Source: Sediminibacterium ginsengisoli (lineage in GTDB: Bacteria; Bacteroidota; Bacteroidia; Chitinophagales; Chitinophagaceae). Taken from it: a DNA stretch of 64,000 nucleotides. Location: positions 186,001 through 250,000 of the forward strand of contig NZ_FUWH01000004.1 of the NCBI RefSeq assembly GCF_900167075.1, written 5' to 3'. The notes below the pieces were generated by a model. The model ran no database searches. It saw nothing but the letters and a program-made list of their open reading frames with translations, and was not told the DNA's origin. The first letter of the stretch is position 1. Each line of letters starts with the position of its first letter. The position numbers and the translations under genes were made by a program. Shown here piece by piece: positions 1 to 8,294 of this stretch.

Positions 1-1
1 C

Positions 2-1036
2 CTGAGGAATGGTTGCAAAATATTTCTCGATGTTTGCTTTCGCCTGTACGGAATCTCCGCTCCTGTCGTAGTTATATGCATATACCAGTTGCAGTGCAGG
101 GATCGGTGTTGCTCCGGCGCTGGCTTCTATTTCCTTCGCTTTTGCAATACTCTCACTGTAACGGCCCGCGCGGAACAGGTAATCTGCCAGGAACAGATCG
201 TTCTGCGGATCTTTATCTGCTGCTGCTACATATTTATCCAGGTATTCTTTTGCCTTGTTGATATCCTTGTCAGAATAGTAGTTATACAATGCATAGTATA
301 CTGGCGGGAAAGCCGGGTCAGCAGCGATCGCGTCGTTAAAGAACTGCTCAAACAATTCCTTGTTATTCTGGCTCAGGTAAATACGGCCGATACGGTATTT
401 CGCTCTGGCGTTCTTAGGATCACGTGCAATTGCTTCTGTATAAGCTTTTACCGCTTCACCACCGTATTCACCACCCATTTTCTGGTAGTTGATACCCATA
501 TTGATAAAGATATCAGCATTGGTGAGGTCGATAGCGCCGGCCTGTTTCAGTTTGTCGATCGCATAGGCAGGATCTCCCTGTTTGCTGTCGCCATCTGCAT
601 TCGCACGACCGATCGCATTCAGGATAGAAGGATTCGGCTTGCCTTTATTTTTACCTTTTGTTTCTGTTGTTGCAGTGATTGCCTGCTCAAATTTCTGTTT
701 GGCAGCATTGATATCGCCGCCTTCCAGGATTTCCATATGGCCCATACCTACGAGCAGCCAGGCATCGCTGCCCAGTTCCTGCATAGCTTTCTGATATACA
801 TCTTTTGCTGCTTTAATAGCATCTTTGGTAGGAGCCAGATCACTGGCTACCAGTGATTGTCCATACCAGTATATGGTCTGCGGATCCTTTGGATTGGCAT
901 CATACGCTTTCTTCAGGAGGTCTTTTGCCGTGTTGTACTTCTCGTAACTCAGGTTCTTGATCCCATCAGCGAGTTGTGCCATCAGCGACTTTCCCAGCAT
1001 CAGCGCAGCCATCATCAATAAAACGATCTTCTTCAT
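2..1036 (-). CDS. Exported TPR-repeat protein, partial (C-terminus beyond the window edge)
   Basis: An open frame runs from an ATG at 1036 to the left window edge without a stop (about 345 codons). The N-terminus (MKKIVLLMMAALMLGKSLMA) is a signal peptide. The rest is rich in paired helices with TPR-like spacing, for example residues around 'AYDANPKDPQTIYWYGQSL' and 'AIARDPKNARAKYRIGRIYL'. TPR proteins act as protein-protein scaffolds, here probably in the periplasm. It is the last gene seen of a minus-strand operon that starts at 2225 and includes a PstS-like lipoprotein 24 bases upstream. In Bacteroidota such pairs often follow exbB/exbD/tonB genes, but those are not visible here. The specific partner is unknown. 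Confidence 0.8.
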   Translation of the reverse strand, partial: MKKIVLLMMAALMLGKSLMAQLADGIKNLSYEKYNTAKDLLKKAYDANPKDPQTIYWYGQSLVASDLAPTKDAIKAAKDVYQKAMQELGSDAWLLVGMGHMEILEGGDINAAKQKFEQAITATTETKGKNKGKPNPSILNAIGRANADGDSKQGDPAYAIDKLKQAGAIDLTNADIFINMGINYQKMGGEYGGEAVKAYTEAIARDPKNARAKYRIGRIYLSQNNKELFEQFFNDAIAADPAFPPVYYALYNYYSDKDINKAKEYLDKYVAAADKDPQNDLFLADYLFRAGRYSESIAKAKEIEASAGATPIPALQLVYAYNYDRSGDSVQAKANIEKYFATIPQ

Positions 1037-1060
1037 TTGTCTGTTTTTATAGTTGTTCTA

Positions 1061-1990
1061 TTAATCTGAATCTTTAATACTACTTGTTCTTTTATCCAGG
1101 GCCATTATTGCCGGGGCAAGAAAGGCGCTTCTGAATATCAGCTGTCCTCTTTCCAGGCTCATGAAGTTCATGAATCCTGTACCAAGCCCGGCTGTGTTTT
1201 CTTTCAGCACGTAGTACAAGGGACGTGCCAAAGGGTATTGCATATATGTTATAGTTGCCTGTGAAGGCTTTGCAAAGAAGCCTTTCTCGGTACAATTAAC
1301 ACATTCTACAAGACCCAGTCTTATTTTTTTCATATACTCCTGCTGTGCCGGATCGTAGCTGTCGCCTACCCAGCTGAGGCCTACAAAGCCTATCACATCT
1401 GTTCGCTGCGATACCTGGTTGATCACACCGAGACTGTTCTGTTCTGCCACAACATTACTTCCGAAATTACCGCCGCGCAAAACGCTGTCTTTCAGGAAAC
1501 GTACGGTACTGGTTGCATTCTGGCCATCCATCACTGCTGTAATTTTTTCCTTTCCGGAAAGGATCGCTTTCAGCCGCTCCATGGTGAACAGACTGTCCTT
1601 TGCGTCCTTATTTATAATTACAGCTACAGCATCGTATGCCAGCACGGCATACTGCGGTGTATATGATAACTTATCCTTATAAAAAGAGCTCTCCTGTTTG
1701 TTCAGCCCGCGTGCCACAATGATCATGCGGGTGCTGTCTGACTGCAGATCGCGGAAACACGTTGCTTCAGACGTATAGGTTACATGGATATTGGTGTTGG
1801 GAAAAGAAGAATGATGCACGTGCAGCTGCTCTTCAATCACCGGTTTAAAACTTTCATCCACACTAATCCGAATACTGCCTTCCTGCGGGGTATCCCTTTT
1901 ATCAGCTTTATCCGGGGTCGTTTTGCATGCGTTGAAGATCAACAGCATCCCTCCCAGCACAATTCCATATAACAAACCAGCTTTTCTCAT
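1061..1990 (-). CDS. PstS-like phosphate-type substrate-binding lipoprotein
   Basis: The start chosen is ATG 1990, because it gives a lipoprotein signal (MRKAGLLYGIVLGGMLLIF followed by NAC, with Cys as the lipidation site). The longer frame from 2056 would put 22 unrelated residues in front and overlap the upstream gene. The mature part (about 310 residues in total) resembles periplasmic phosphate-binding proteins of the PBP-like superfamily: it contains 'YTSEATCFRDL', a segment with 'AVAVIINKDA', and 'STVRFLKDSV'. No pstC/A/B genes adjoin it, so it may serve in sensing or in the Ton system instead of in a classical ABC importer. Operon: it follows the small membrane protein (start about 2225) and precedes the TPR protein. 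Ligand assignment is inference. Confidence 0.7.
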   Translation of the reverse strand: MRKAGLLYGIVLGGMLLIFNACKTTPDKADKRDTPQEGSIRISVDESFKPVIEEQLHVHHSSFPNTNIHVTYTSEATCFRDLQSDSTRMIIVARGLNKQESSFYKDKLSYTPQYAVLAYDAVAVIINKDAKDSLFTMERLKAILSGKEKITAVMDGQNATSTVRFLKDSVLRGGNFGSNVVAEQNSLGVINQVSQRTDVIGFVGLSWVGDSYDPAQQEYMKKIRLGLVECVNCTEKGFFAKPSQATITYMQYPLARPLYYVLKENTAGLGTGFMNFMSLERGQLIFRSAFLAPAIMALDKRTSSIKDSD

Positions 1991-1991
1991 C

Positions 1992-2225
1992 TTAATAATC
2001 GCTCTTGAATCCCCTGTATAACCTGAATCCGCCATACAATACACAAATGCCTCCAAACAGGTAACGGAACATATTATCGATGCCGCTCAGCTGCTCAATC
2101 CGGAGCTGTTCTGCAAATAACATAACAACAGCCATTCCAAGGATCAACAACGCCATTGCAAAGTCATATACCCTGCGCATCAAAGTATAACTTTTCTGCT
2201 GTTTCTCTCTAAAATCGTTCGCCAT
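1992..2225 (-). CDS. Small two-helix membrane protein, unknown function
   Basis: The frame is open from 2255, but ATG 2225 (MANDFREKQQKSY) looks like the better start because the residues before it are not conserved-looking. The product is about 77 residues with two hydrophobic segments ('ALLILGMAVVMLFAE' and 'MFRYLFGGICVLYGG') joined by a short linker and ending in a basic tail. No family is recognised with certainty. Its stop lies 1 base before the PstS-like lipoprotein start, so the two are almost certainly co-transcribed, suggesting a membrane role linked to that protein. Confidence 0.6.
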   Translation of the reverse strand: MANDFREKQQKSYTLMRRVYDFAMALLILGMAVVMLFAEQLRIEQLSGIDNMFRYLFGGICVLYGGFRLYRGFKSDY

Positions 2226-2437
2226 TTTACAATTTGTTAAAACCCGGGTGGGCAATTTAGTTAATAATTGTATTCGGTTCGTAGAATTTGCAACCCAATT
2301 TCAAACAAATCAACCTGTTTCCAAAGTAGAGATGCTTATATGATTTTTTTCCATAAATCCATGTACGGGTGAATACGGCAGCTTCCCGTGTTTAACAGCT
2401 CTTTAGTGTTCTCCCTTCAAAACTCCCTGTGTGCTAT

Positions 2438-2445
2438 TATCTTTG
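2438..2445 (+). promoter_or_regulatory. Bacteroidota -7 promoter element for the LMW phosphatase
   Basis: TATCTTTG (consensus TAnnTTTG) followed by C. It ends 5 bases before the ATG at 2451, so transcription would begin at or very near the start codon. No clear -33 element was seen. Confidence 0.6.
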
Positions 2446-2450
2446 CGGTT

Positions 2451-2930
2451 ATGAGGATACTTATGGTTTGCCTGGGTAATATCTGCCGCAGCCCGCTGGC
2501 AGAAGGCATTCTGCATCATAAAGCCCTGAAGCTGGGGCTGGGCTGGGAAGTAGACAGCGCTGGTACTTCCGGTTACCACAACGGGGAAGCCCCGCATGTG
2601 CTGTCGCAGAAAATCGCCTCGCTCAATGGCGTGGATATAGCTCTGCAGCGTTCCAGACAGTTCCGTGCAGAAGATATAGACAATTTTGACCATATCTATG
2701 TGATGGATTCCAGCAACTACCAGGATGTAAAAAAGATCTGTGGCAGCAGGTGGAATGATAAAAAAGTTTCTTTACTGCTCAACGAATCATACCCGGGCGA
2801 AAACAGGAATGTTCCTGATCCGTGGTATGGCACCGAAAAAGATTATCATCTTGTTTATGATATGCTGGATAAAGCCTGCCAGCAGGTGATCGCCAAATAT
2901 TCCTCACCAATTATTAATTGTACTATATGA
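2451..2930 (+). CDS. Low-molecular-weight protein-tyrosine phosphatase
   Basis: A 159-residue cytoplasmic phosphatase of the LMW-PTP family. The P-loop CX5R sits at the N-terminus (MRILMVCLGNICRSPLAEG, Cys8 and Arg14), and the general-acid loop 'NVPDPWYG' is near residue 125. Length fits the family (about 150-160). The frame is open from 2388, but ATG 2451 places the P-loop at the normal position and lies just after a -7 element. The stop overlaps the hisS start (ATGA), so the two genes are translationally coupled. Substrates in Bacteroidota are not known from sequence. Confidence 0.92.
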   Translation: MRILMVCLGNICRSPLAEGILHHKALKLGLGWEVDSAGTSGYHNGEAPHVLSQKIASLNGVDIALQRSRQFRAEDIDNFDHIYVMDSSNYQDVKKICGSRWNDKKVSLLLNESYPGENRNVPDPWYGTEKDYHLVYDMLDKACQQVIAKYSSPIINCTI

Positions 2931-4288
2931 GCAAACCGTCATTACCACAGGGCACAAGGGATTTCAGCGTAGCTGTGGTTCGTAAACGAAACCATATCTT
3001 TAATACCATTCGTTCTGTTTTTGAACTGTACGGCTTCCAGCCACTGGAAACACCGGCCATGGAAAACCTTGATACCCTGATGGGTAAATACGGCGAAGAA
3101 GGTGATAAACTGATCTTCAAAATACTCAACAACGGGCTCGACAATTCCGCCAAACACGAGCAGGCGCGCGCCGATTTCGAAAAAGTGCTCGATGGAAAAA
3201 ACACAAAAGGTATTACCGAAAGGGCGTTACGTTATGATCTTACCATTCCTTTTGCCCGTTATGTAGCGATGAATTACGGTCAGCTTACACTGCCGTTCAA
3301 AAGATACCAGGTGCAACCTGTATGGCGCGCAGACCGCCCGCAGAAAGGCCGTTACCGCGAATTCTACCAGTGCGATGCAGATGTGGTAGGCAGTAACAGT
3401 TTGCTGAATGAAGTAGAACTTTCAAATATTTACGCTACCGTTTTTGAAAAACTCGGTGTGCGTGTTGAGATCAGGATCAACAGCCGTAAAATACTGGCTG
3501 CACTTGCTGAACTCTGCGGTGGTAGTGATAAAATGGTTGATATTACCATCGCTATCGACAAGATCGACAAGATCGGGCTGGAGAAAGTAAAAGAAGAATT
3601 ATTACAAAGAGGCCTGCTTGCAGAACAGGTGACCAGGATCGAACAATACCTTTCCATCAGCGGCAGCAACGAAGAAAAACTGCAGCAGCTCCGCCAGCTT
3701 ATCGGCAACAATGCCACAGGCCTCGCAGGTATTGCAGAGATCGAATTCGTGCTGGGCTACACCGGTCAGCAGCATAACCTGGTGGCAGACCTTACGCTTG
3801 CCCGCGGCCTTAATTATTATACCGGCATCATCTTCGAAGTAAAAGCATTGGATGTGCAGATGGGAAGCATCGGCGGCGGCGGCCGTTATGATGACCTTAC
3901 CGGTCTTTTCGGCGTTCCGAATGTACCCGGTGTAGGTATCAGCTTTGGCGTGGACCGTATTTATGATGTGATGGAAGAACTGAACTTATTCCCGGAAGCA
4001 GTACAGACCGGCAGTAAAGTCCTTTTCTTTAATCTTGGCGATGCAGAAAGTAAAAAAGCTTTTGAACTGATGCAGCAGTTACGCGGATCAGGGATTGCCT
4101 GCGAACTCTATCATGAGAACAGCAAGTTCGACAAGCAATTCAAATACGCGGAGAAAAAACAGATCCCCTTTGTTGTAATTATCGGCAGTACCGAGCTCGC
4201 AGAAAATACCTGTGTGATCAAGAACCTGAAAGAAGGCAAACAGGAAACAGTGGCGCAGGCCTCGCTGTATGAAAAAGTCAGCATTTAA
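2927..4288 (+). CDS. hisS: Histidine--tRNA ligase
   Basis: Class II aminoacyl-tRNA synthetase that charges tRNA-His. The 453-residue protein begins MSKPSLPQGTRDF (class II motif 1 region 'PQGTRDF'), has motif 2 around 'QVQPVWRADRPQKGRYREFY', the histidine-specific 'LARGLNYYTG' segment, motif 3 'GVGISFGVDRI', and a C-terminal anticodon-binding domain. ATG 2927 overlaps the phosphatase stop; a TTG nine bases earlier is open but unneeded. A 34-base perfect palindrome follows the stop by 6 bases. Housekeeping gene of expected length. Confidence 0.97.
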   Translation: MSKPSLPQGTRDFSVAVVRKRNHIFNTIRSVFELYGFQPLETPAMENLDTLMGKYGEEGDKLIFKILNNGLDNSAKHEQARADFEKVLDGKNTKGITERALRYDLTIPFARYVAMNYGQLTLPFKRYQVQPVWRADRPQKGRYREFYQCDADVVGSNSLLNEVELSNIYATVFEKLGVRVEIRINSRKILAALAELCGGSDKMVDITIAIDKIDKIGLEKVKEELLQRGLLAEQVTRIEQYLSISGSNEEKLQQLRQLIGNNATGLAGIAEIEFVLGYTGQQHNLVADLTLARGLNYYTGIIFEVKALDVQMGSIGGGGRYDDLTGLFGVPNVPGVGISFGVDRIYDVMEELNLFPEAVQTGSKVLFFNLGDAESKKAFELMQQLRGSGIACELYHENSKFDKQFKYAEKKQIPFVVIIGSTELAENTCVIKNLKEGKQETVAQASLYEKVSI

Positions 4289-4294
4289 CTTTTA

Positions 4295-4328
4295 AACTTT
4301 TGGAAAGTTTTAAAACTTTCCAAAAGTT
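4295..4328. repeat. 34-base perfect palindrome, copy 1 (core TTAA)
   Basis: Arm AACTTTTGGAAAGTT, core TTAA, arm AACTTTCCAAAAGTT: a complete 15-4-15 palindrome just after the hisS stop. It could work as a transcription terminator or mRNA 3' end on either strand, but there is no clear U-tract. Two further copies with the same arms and a CCGG core lie at 50970 and 51272. Confidence 0.95.
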
Positions 4329-4460
4329 GGGGAAAAAACACCCCGCATTCTACCGGCAGCATATCATTCATTATTTAAGATAAATGCTTTGCTGCCGGTA
4401 TTTTATGCCTGTTATCTGAACCTCTGGCACAATATTGGGTTGTTTGGGAGAAAAACAGGT

Positions 4461-4946
4461 ATGAAGCGACTCCTTTACTTATATCTTCCGGTTATTCTGC
4501 TCATAGCCAGTTGTTCTAAAAAAACAACTCCGTCCAAATCAACACAAAAAAAAGAGCCGCCGGTTACAGTGATCCTTCCGCCAACGCAGGTATCTCCGGT
4601 TCCGCCAACGCCGCCTGTGGTTGATTCTGCAGATGCCGAAGTAAGTACTGCTGCGAGCCCGATGATCGTGATCGATGGGGATGGAAAGGTCATTACCTCA
4701 AAAGATAAGCTGCCTGCATCCATTGCATCAAAAGCCAACTACAGGATCATCGCTCGTTCATTTACGCCCGTGCAGAAGAAGAATCTCATCTATCGTTTCA
4801 AGATGATCCCTCCCAAAGTATTGTATGTGCCGGAAGAATACGTTTCCAAAAGCGCGAAAGGGAAATACTGCGTATACCGGAAGAAATTCTGGTACTGGCA
4901 GAAATCCGATGGTCTTTTTTACCTCGACGAAACTTATTACAAATAA
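4461..4946 (+). CDS. Lipoprotein of unknown function with Pro-rich linker
   Basis: ATG 4461 gives a lipoprotein signal (MKRLLYLYLPVILLIASC, Cys18), so the 24-residue extension possible from 4389 is unlikely. After the lipidation site comes a Lys/Thr/Pro-rich linker (residues about 20-60), then a basic, aromatic C-terminal domain ('KKNLIYRFKMIPPKVLYVP', 'KYCVYRKKFWYWQ'). About 161 residues. No family recognised. The position fits an outer- or inner-membrane-anchored periplasmic protein. Its stop abuts the convergent thiolase stop. Confidence 0.65.
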   Translation: MKRLLYLYLPVILLIASCSKKTTPSKSTQKKEPPVTVILPPTQVSPVPPTPPVVDSADAEVSTAASPMIVIDGDGKVITSKDKLPASIASKANYRIIARSFTPVQKKNLIYRFKMIPPKVLYVPEEYVSKSAKGKYCVYRKKFWYWQKSDGLFYLDETYYK

Positions 4947-6140
4947 TTAAAGTCCTTCGTAAATCACAGCAGCGCCCTGGCCTACACCTACGCACATTGT
5001 GGCGAGTCCGTATTTATGACGGCCACGTTTCATTTCATGCAATAAAGTTGCCGAGATGCGCACTCCGCTGCAGCCCAGCGGGTGACCGATCGCAATGGAT
5101 CCGCCATTTACATTCACTGTGGCAGGATCCAGTTCAAGATCGCGCATACACGCAATGCTCTGCGATGCAAACGCTTCGTTCAACTCTACAAGGTTAAGGT
5201 CTTTTACTGTTAATCCGCCGCGCTGTAAAGCTTTGCGGCTTGCGGGAATGGGACCAACGCCCATGATGGAAGGATCCACGCCTGCGATACCCATGCTCAC
5301 TACCCGCGCCAGCGGCTGCAGGTTGAATTGTTTCACCGCTTCTTCGCTGGCCAGCAGCATGGCTGCTGCGCCATCGTTGATGCCGGATGCATTTCCTGCT
5401 GTTACGGTACCGTCTTTTGCAAAAGCAGGACGCAGCGATGCCAGTTTTTCAAGTGATGTTTCGCGCGGATGTTCATCCTGCGCAAACCAGCTGATCAGCC
5501 TGTCGTTGATCATTTCCACAGGAATGATCTCATCGTCCCATTTTCCTGCCTTCAATGCAGCTGCATATTTTTCCTGCGAAGCAAGTGCGAAACGGTCCTG
5601 CTCCTCCCTGCTTACGTGCCATTGTTTGGCCACGTTCTCAGCTGTTTCACCCATGCTGTACGGATGGTACATTTCTGCCAGCTTTTTATTTACAAAGCGC
5701 CAGCCGATGGTTGTATCGAATGTTTCTGTTTTCCTGCTCCAGGCTGCTTCGCTTTTTGCTGTTACGAAGGGAGCCCTGGTCATGCTTTCCACTCCGCCTG
5801 CAATATAAAACATACCTTCTCCGCACATGATGGCGCGCGATGCATCCATTACGGCCTGTAAGCCGCTGGCACATAACCTGTTCACGGTATTGCCGCCTGT
5901 TGTTACCGGTAAGCCTGCAAGCAATGCTGCCATTCTTGCCACGTCACGGTTGTCTTCGCCGGCCTGGTTAGCGGCACCTGCGATCACGTCTTCAATGGCA
6001 GCAGGGTCTACGTCGGGATTACGCTTTAAAATAGCACTGATCACATGAGCAAGCAGGTCATCGGGCCTGATGGTGCTTAACTTCCCGCCGTAACGGCCGA
6101 TTGGTGTTCTTACCGCATCTATAACATAACAGGTTTTCAT
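4947..6140 (-). CDS. Acetyl-CoA acyltransferase (thiolase), PcaF/PaaJ-like
   Basis: A 397-residue thiolase. The nucleophilic cysteine is in 'NRLCASGLQAV' (about Cys90), the catalytic His in 'NGGSIAIGHPLGCSG', and the second Cys in 'LATMCVGVGQGAA'. The N-terminal 'VIDAVRTPIGRYGGKLS' and the NRLCASGLQA form resemble 3-oxoadipyl-CoA or related thiolases, but no pca or paa gene is nearby, so substrate (acetoacetyl-CoA, 3-ketoacyl-CoA or 3-oxoadipyl-CoA) is undecided. Cytoplasmic, cleaving or forming a 3-ketoacyl-CoA bond. It stands alone, divergent from rlmN. Confidence 0.9.
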   Translation of the reverse strand: MKTCYVIDAVRTPIGRYGGKLSTIRPDDLLAHVISAILKRNPDVDPAAIEDVIAGAANQAGEDNRDVARMAALLAGLPVTTGGNTVNRLCASGLQAVMDASRAIMCGEGMFYIAGGVESMTRAPFVTAKSEAAWSRKTETFDTTIGWRFVNKKLAEMYHPYSMGETAENVAKQWHVSREEQDRFALASQEKYAAALKAGKWDDEIIPVEMINDRLISWFAQDEHPRETSLEKLASLRPAFAKDGTVTAGNASGINDGAAAMLLASEEAVKQFNLQPLARVVSMGIAGVDPSIMGVGPIPASRKALQRGGLTVKDLNLVELNEAFASQSIACMRDLELDPATVNVNGGSIAIGHPLGCSGVRISATLLHEMKRGRHKYGLATMCVGVGQGAAVIYEGL

Positions 6141-6246
6141 ATGCTTAATCGTTTCCTGGCGAACAGGTATGGTGAATTGCGCTGCAAGATAAGTTTATTA
6201 GGATTTCATATGAACAGTATAAAACAGTAAAATACCCTGATGATGC

Positions 6247-6254
6247 TATCTTTG
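6247..6254 (+). promoter_or_regulatory. -7 promoter element of rlmN
   Basis: TATCTTTG followed by CAGT and then the rlmN ATG at 6259. The 4-base gap makes a leaderless transcript likely. No convincing -33 box. Confidence 0.6.
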
Positions 6255-6258
6255 CAGT

Positions 6259-7314
6259 ATGAATACGCAGTTACCGAATATAAGGCACTTGTCTGCCGAA
6301 GAGCTTGGCGCCTGGTTTGAAAAAGCAGGTGAGAAAAAATTCCGCCTCAAACAGGTGGAGGAATGGCTCTGGCAAAAGCATGCACACAGCTTCGAGGCCA
6401 TGACCAATCTCAGCAAGGAACTGCGTAACAGGCTGAGCAGCAGCTTCTCCCTGCCTGCATTACGGGTTGATGCCACACAATACAGTGCGGACGGTACCGT
6501 TAAAAGCCGCTTCAAAACTTACGATGATCACCTGGTGGAAGGTGTGCTGATCCCTACAGAAGACCGGAAAACAGCCTGCGTTTCATCGCAGATAGGCTGC
6601 AGCCTGAGCTGTAAATTCTGTGCAACGGGTTATATGGACCGTAAACGCAACCTGGGCTTCGATGAGATCTATGATCAGGTTGTACTCATCAACCAGCAAA
6701 GTGAAAAGGTATACGAACAGAAACTGACCAATATTGTTTTCATGGGCATGGGCGAGCCATTGCTCAATTATAGCAATGTGATGAAGGCAATAGAGAAAAT
6801 ATCTTCTGAAGACGGGCTTTTCATGAGCCCTAAAAGGATTACGGTATCTACAGCAGGTGTTGCCAAGCAGATCAAAAAACTGGGCGATGATAAAGTGCGT
6901 TTCAAACTGGCATTGTCGCTGCACGCTGCAAATGATGAGAAACGGAACCAGATCATGCCGATCAATGAATCGAACAATATCAAAGTATTGATCGAAGCAC
7001 TCAATTACTTCTACAAGCAGACCGGTAACGAGATCACACTCGAATACATTCTCTTCAAAGACCTGAACGATGGAGAAAAGGATGCGGAAGAACTTGTTAA
7101 AATATACCGCCAGGTTCCGGCCGATCTTGTCAATATTATCGAATACAACCCGATAGATGCATTCAAGTTCACCAAACCGGACGAGGACAGCATACAGCAT
7201 TTCATGCAGGTACTGGAATCTAACCGTGTGAATGCAAGACTTCGCAGAAGCAGGGGCAAAGACATCGATGCTGCCTGTGGTCAGCTTGCAAATAAAGAGT
7301 CTATTCCTGCCTGA
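6259..7314 (+). CDS. rlmN: Dual-specificity 23S rRNA A2503 / tRNA A37 C2-methyltransferase
   Basis: Radical SAM methyltransferase that makes 2-methyladenosine at A2503 of 23S rRNA and often A37 of some tRNAs. The 351-residue protein has an N-terminal HhH-like region ('KFRLKQVEEWLWQK'), the [4Fe-4S] motif in 'CSLSCKFCATGYM' (CX3CX2C), the 'FMGMGEPLLNYSNV' SAM-binding stretch, and the C-terminal catalytic Cys region 'RLRRSRGKDIDAACGQL'. Length is normal. Monocistronic, divergent from the thiolase. Confidence 0.96.
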   Translation: MNTQLPNIRHLSAEELGAWFEKAGEKKFRLKQVEEWLWQKHAHSFEAMTNLSKELRNRLSSSFSLPALRVDATQYSADGTVKSRFKTYDDHLVEGVLIPTEDRKTACVSSQIGCSLSCKFCATGYMDRKRNLGFDEIYDQVVLINQQSEKVYEQKLTNIVFMGMGEPLLNYSNVMKAIEKISSEDGLFMSPKRITVSTAGVAKQIKKLGDDKVRFKLALSLHAANDEKRNQIMPINESNNIKVLIEALNYFYKQTGNEITLEYILFKDLNDGEKDAEELVKIYRQVPADLVNIIEYNPIDAFKFTKPDEDSIQHFMQVLESNRVNARLRRSRGKDIDAACGQLANKESIPA

Positions 7315-7441
7315 TAAGCGATTACCGGCACAGTTGCGGCATTCGCCTATAATGCTTCGTTAAGATATGTATTGCGCAGTTTCCGCGTTAAACCCGTACT
7401 GTCAGCATGCGTCAGATACATTGAAACAAAGCAATGAAACC

Positions 7442-8185
7442 ATGAAAAAAATAGTTTTACTCAGCAGCAGTTTACTTGTTTTCGCATTATTTGCAACAGC
7501 ACAGCGTCCGCCCGCACGACAGGGAAAACCCGGACAGGATTCAACACATGTAATGCCGATGCACAAACGTGACGGTAAACCAGGTCCCCGTTTCGACAAA
7601 CGCAAACCAGGCGGAAGGCATGAGTTCGCAGGTGGAAGACACGGTTTTCGTGGCAAGGGAATACCACCCGTTGCACTCTCACCTGCACAGCGTGAGCAGG
7701 CAGGTAAGATCAGGCAGTCGTACAGGAAACAGTTTGACGACTTGAAAAAGAACGACAAACAAACCCTCGCCGAATACAGGGCAAAGGCAGGCGCGTTGCA
7801 GAAAAAACAGCACGATGAACTCCAGGGTATTTATACGGACCAGCAGAAAAAACAAATAGCTGATCACCGTAAACGCATGCAGATCAATGCACAGGCCCAG
7901 GGCGCGGCGCGACTGGAAAAAATGAAGCTGGCTGCGGGGCTCAGCGACGAACAGGTGAATAAGATTAAAGCCAGCCAGGCAAGTACGCAGGAGAAATTAA
8001 AGGCACTGCATGAAAATACATCTCTCGGCCGCGAGCAGAAAAGAGAGCAGATGAAAGCCTTGCTGAAAACACAGCAGGAAACCACATCTTCCGTTCTTAC
8101 AGAAGAACAGAAAGCAAAGCTGAAAGAATTTTCAATGAATGGCAGGAAAGGCGGCGACAGGCGTTTTGACAAAAGAACCAGATAG
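7442..8185 (+). CDS. Exported Spy/CpxP-like LTxxQ-type helical protein
   Basis: ATG 7442 gives a signal peptide (MKKIVLLSSSLLVFALFATA) and a 247-residue product; the frame is open from 7367 but that adds a non-signal extension. After a basic Pro/Gly/Arg-rich stretch come three helical Lys/Gln-rich segments of the type seen in Spy/CpxP periplasmic chaperones ('LSPAQREQAGKIRQSYRKQ', 'YTDQQKKQIADHRKRM', 'LSDEQVNKIKASQ', 'LTEEQKAKLKEF'). Likely a periplasmic, stress-linked protein. Function is inferred from composition and motif spacing. A terminator follows. Confidence 0.65.
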   Translation: MKKIVLLSSSLLVFALFATAQRPPARQGKPGQDSTHVMPMHKRDGKPGPRFDKRKPGGRHEFAGGRHGFRGKGIPPVALSPAQREQAGKIRQSYRKQFDDLKKNDKQTLAEYRAKAGALQKKQHDELQGIYTDQQKKQIADHRKRMQINAQAQGAARLEKMKLAAGLSDEQVNKIKASQASTQEKLKALHENTSLGREQKREQMKALLKTQQETTSSVLTEEQKAKLKEFSMNGRKGGDRRFDKRTR

Positions 8186-8211
8186 ACCGTGATTTGAATA
8201 TACCCCCCGGT

Positions 8212-8248
8212 AACCCCTTCTCACCCTGTGAGGAGGGGTTTATTTTTT
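8212..8248 (+). terminator. Intrinsic terminator after the LTxxQ protein
   Basis: AACCCCT and AGGGGTT arms enclose an inner CTCAC/GTGAG stem, followed by TATTTTTTAT. Positioned 26 bases after the upstream stop. Confidence 0.8.
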
Positions 8249-8254
8249 ATACAG

Positions 8255-8262
8255 TACCTTTG
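8255..8262 (+). promoter_or_regulatory. -7 promoter element of the RluB-like gene
   Basis: TACCTTTG, 32 bases before ATG 8295 and 8 bases before an in-frame TTG at 8271. The expected transcription start (about 7 bases downstream) falls next to the TTG, which favours ATG 8295 as the real start. Confidence 0.55.
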
Positions 8263-8294
8263 TACTCCTGTTGAAAAACAGCAAAAAAGAACAC

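Noticed and set aside
89..856. Long plus-strand ORF opposite the TPR gene
   Set aside because: It is the antisense shadow of the TPR coding frame, with no start signal and a composition unlike a real protein.
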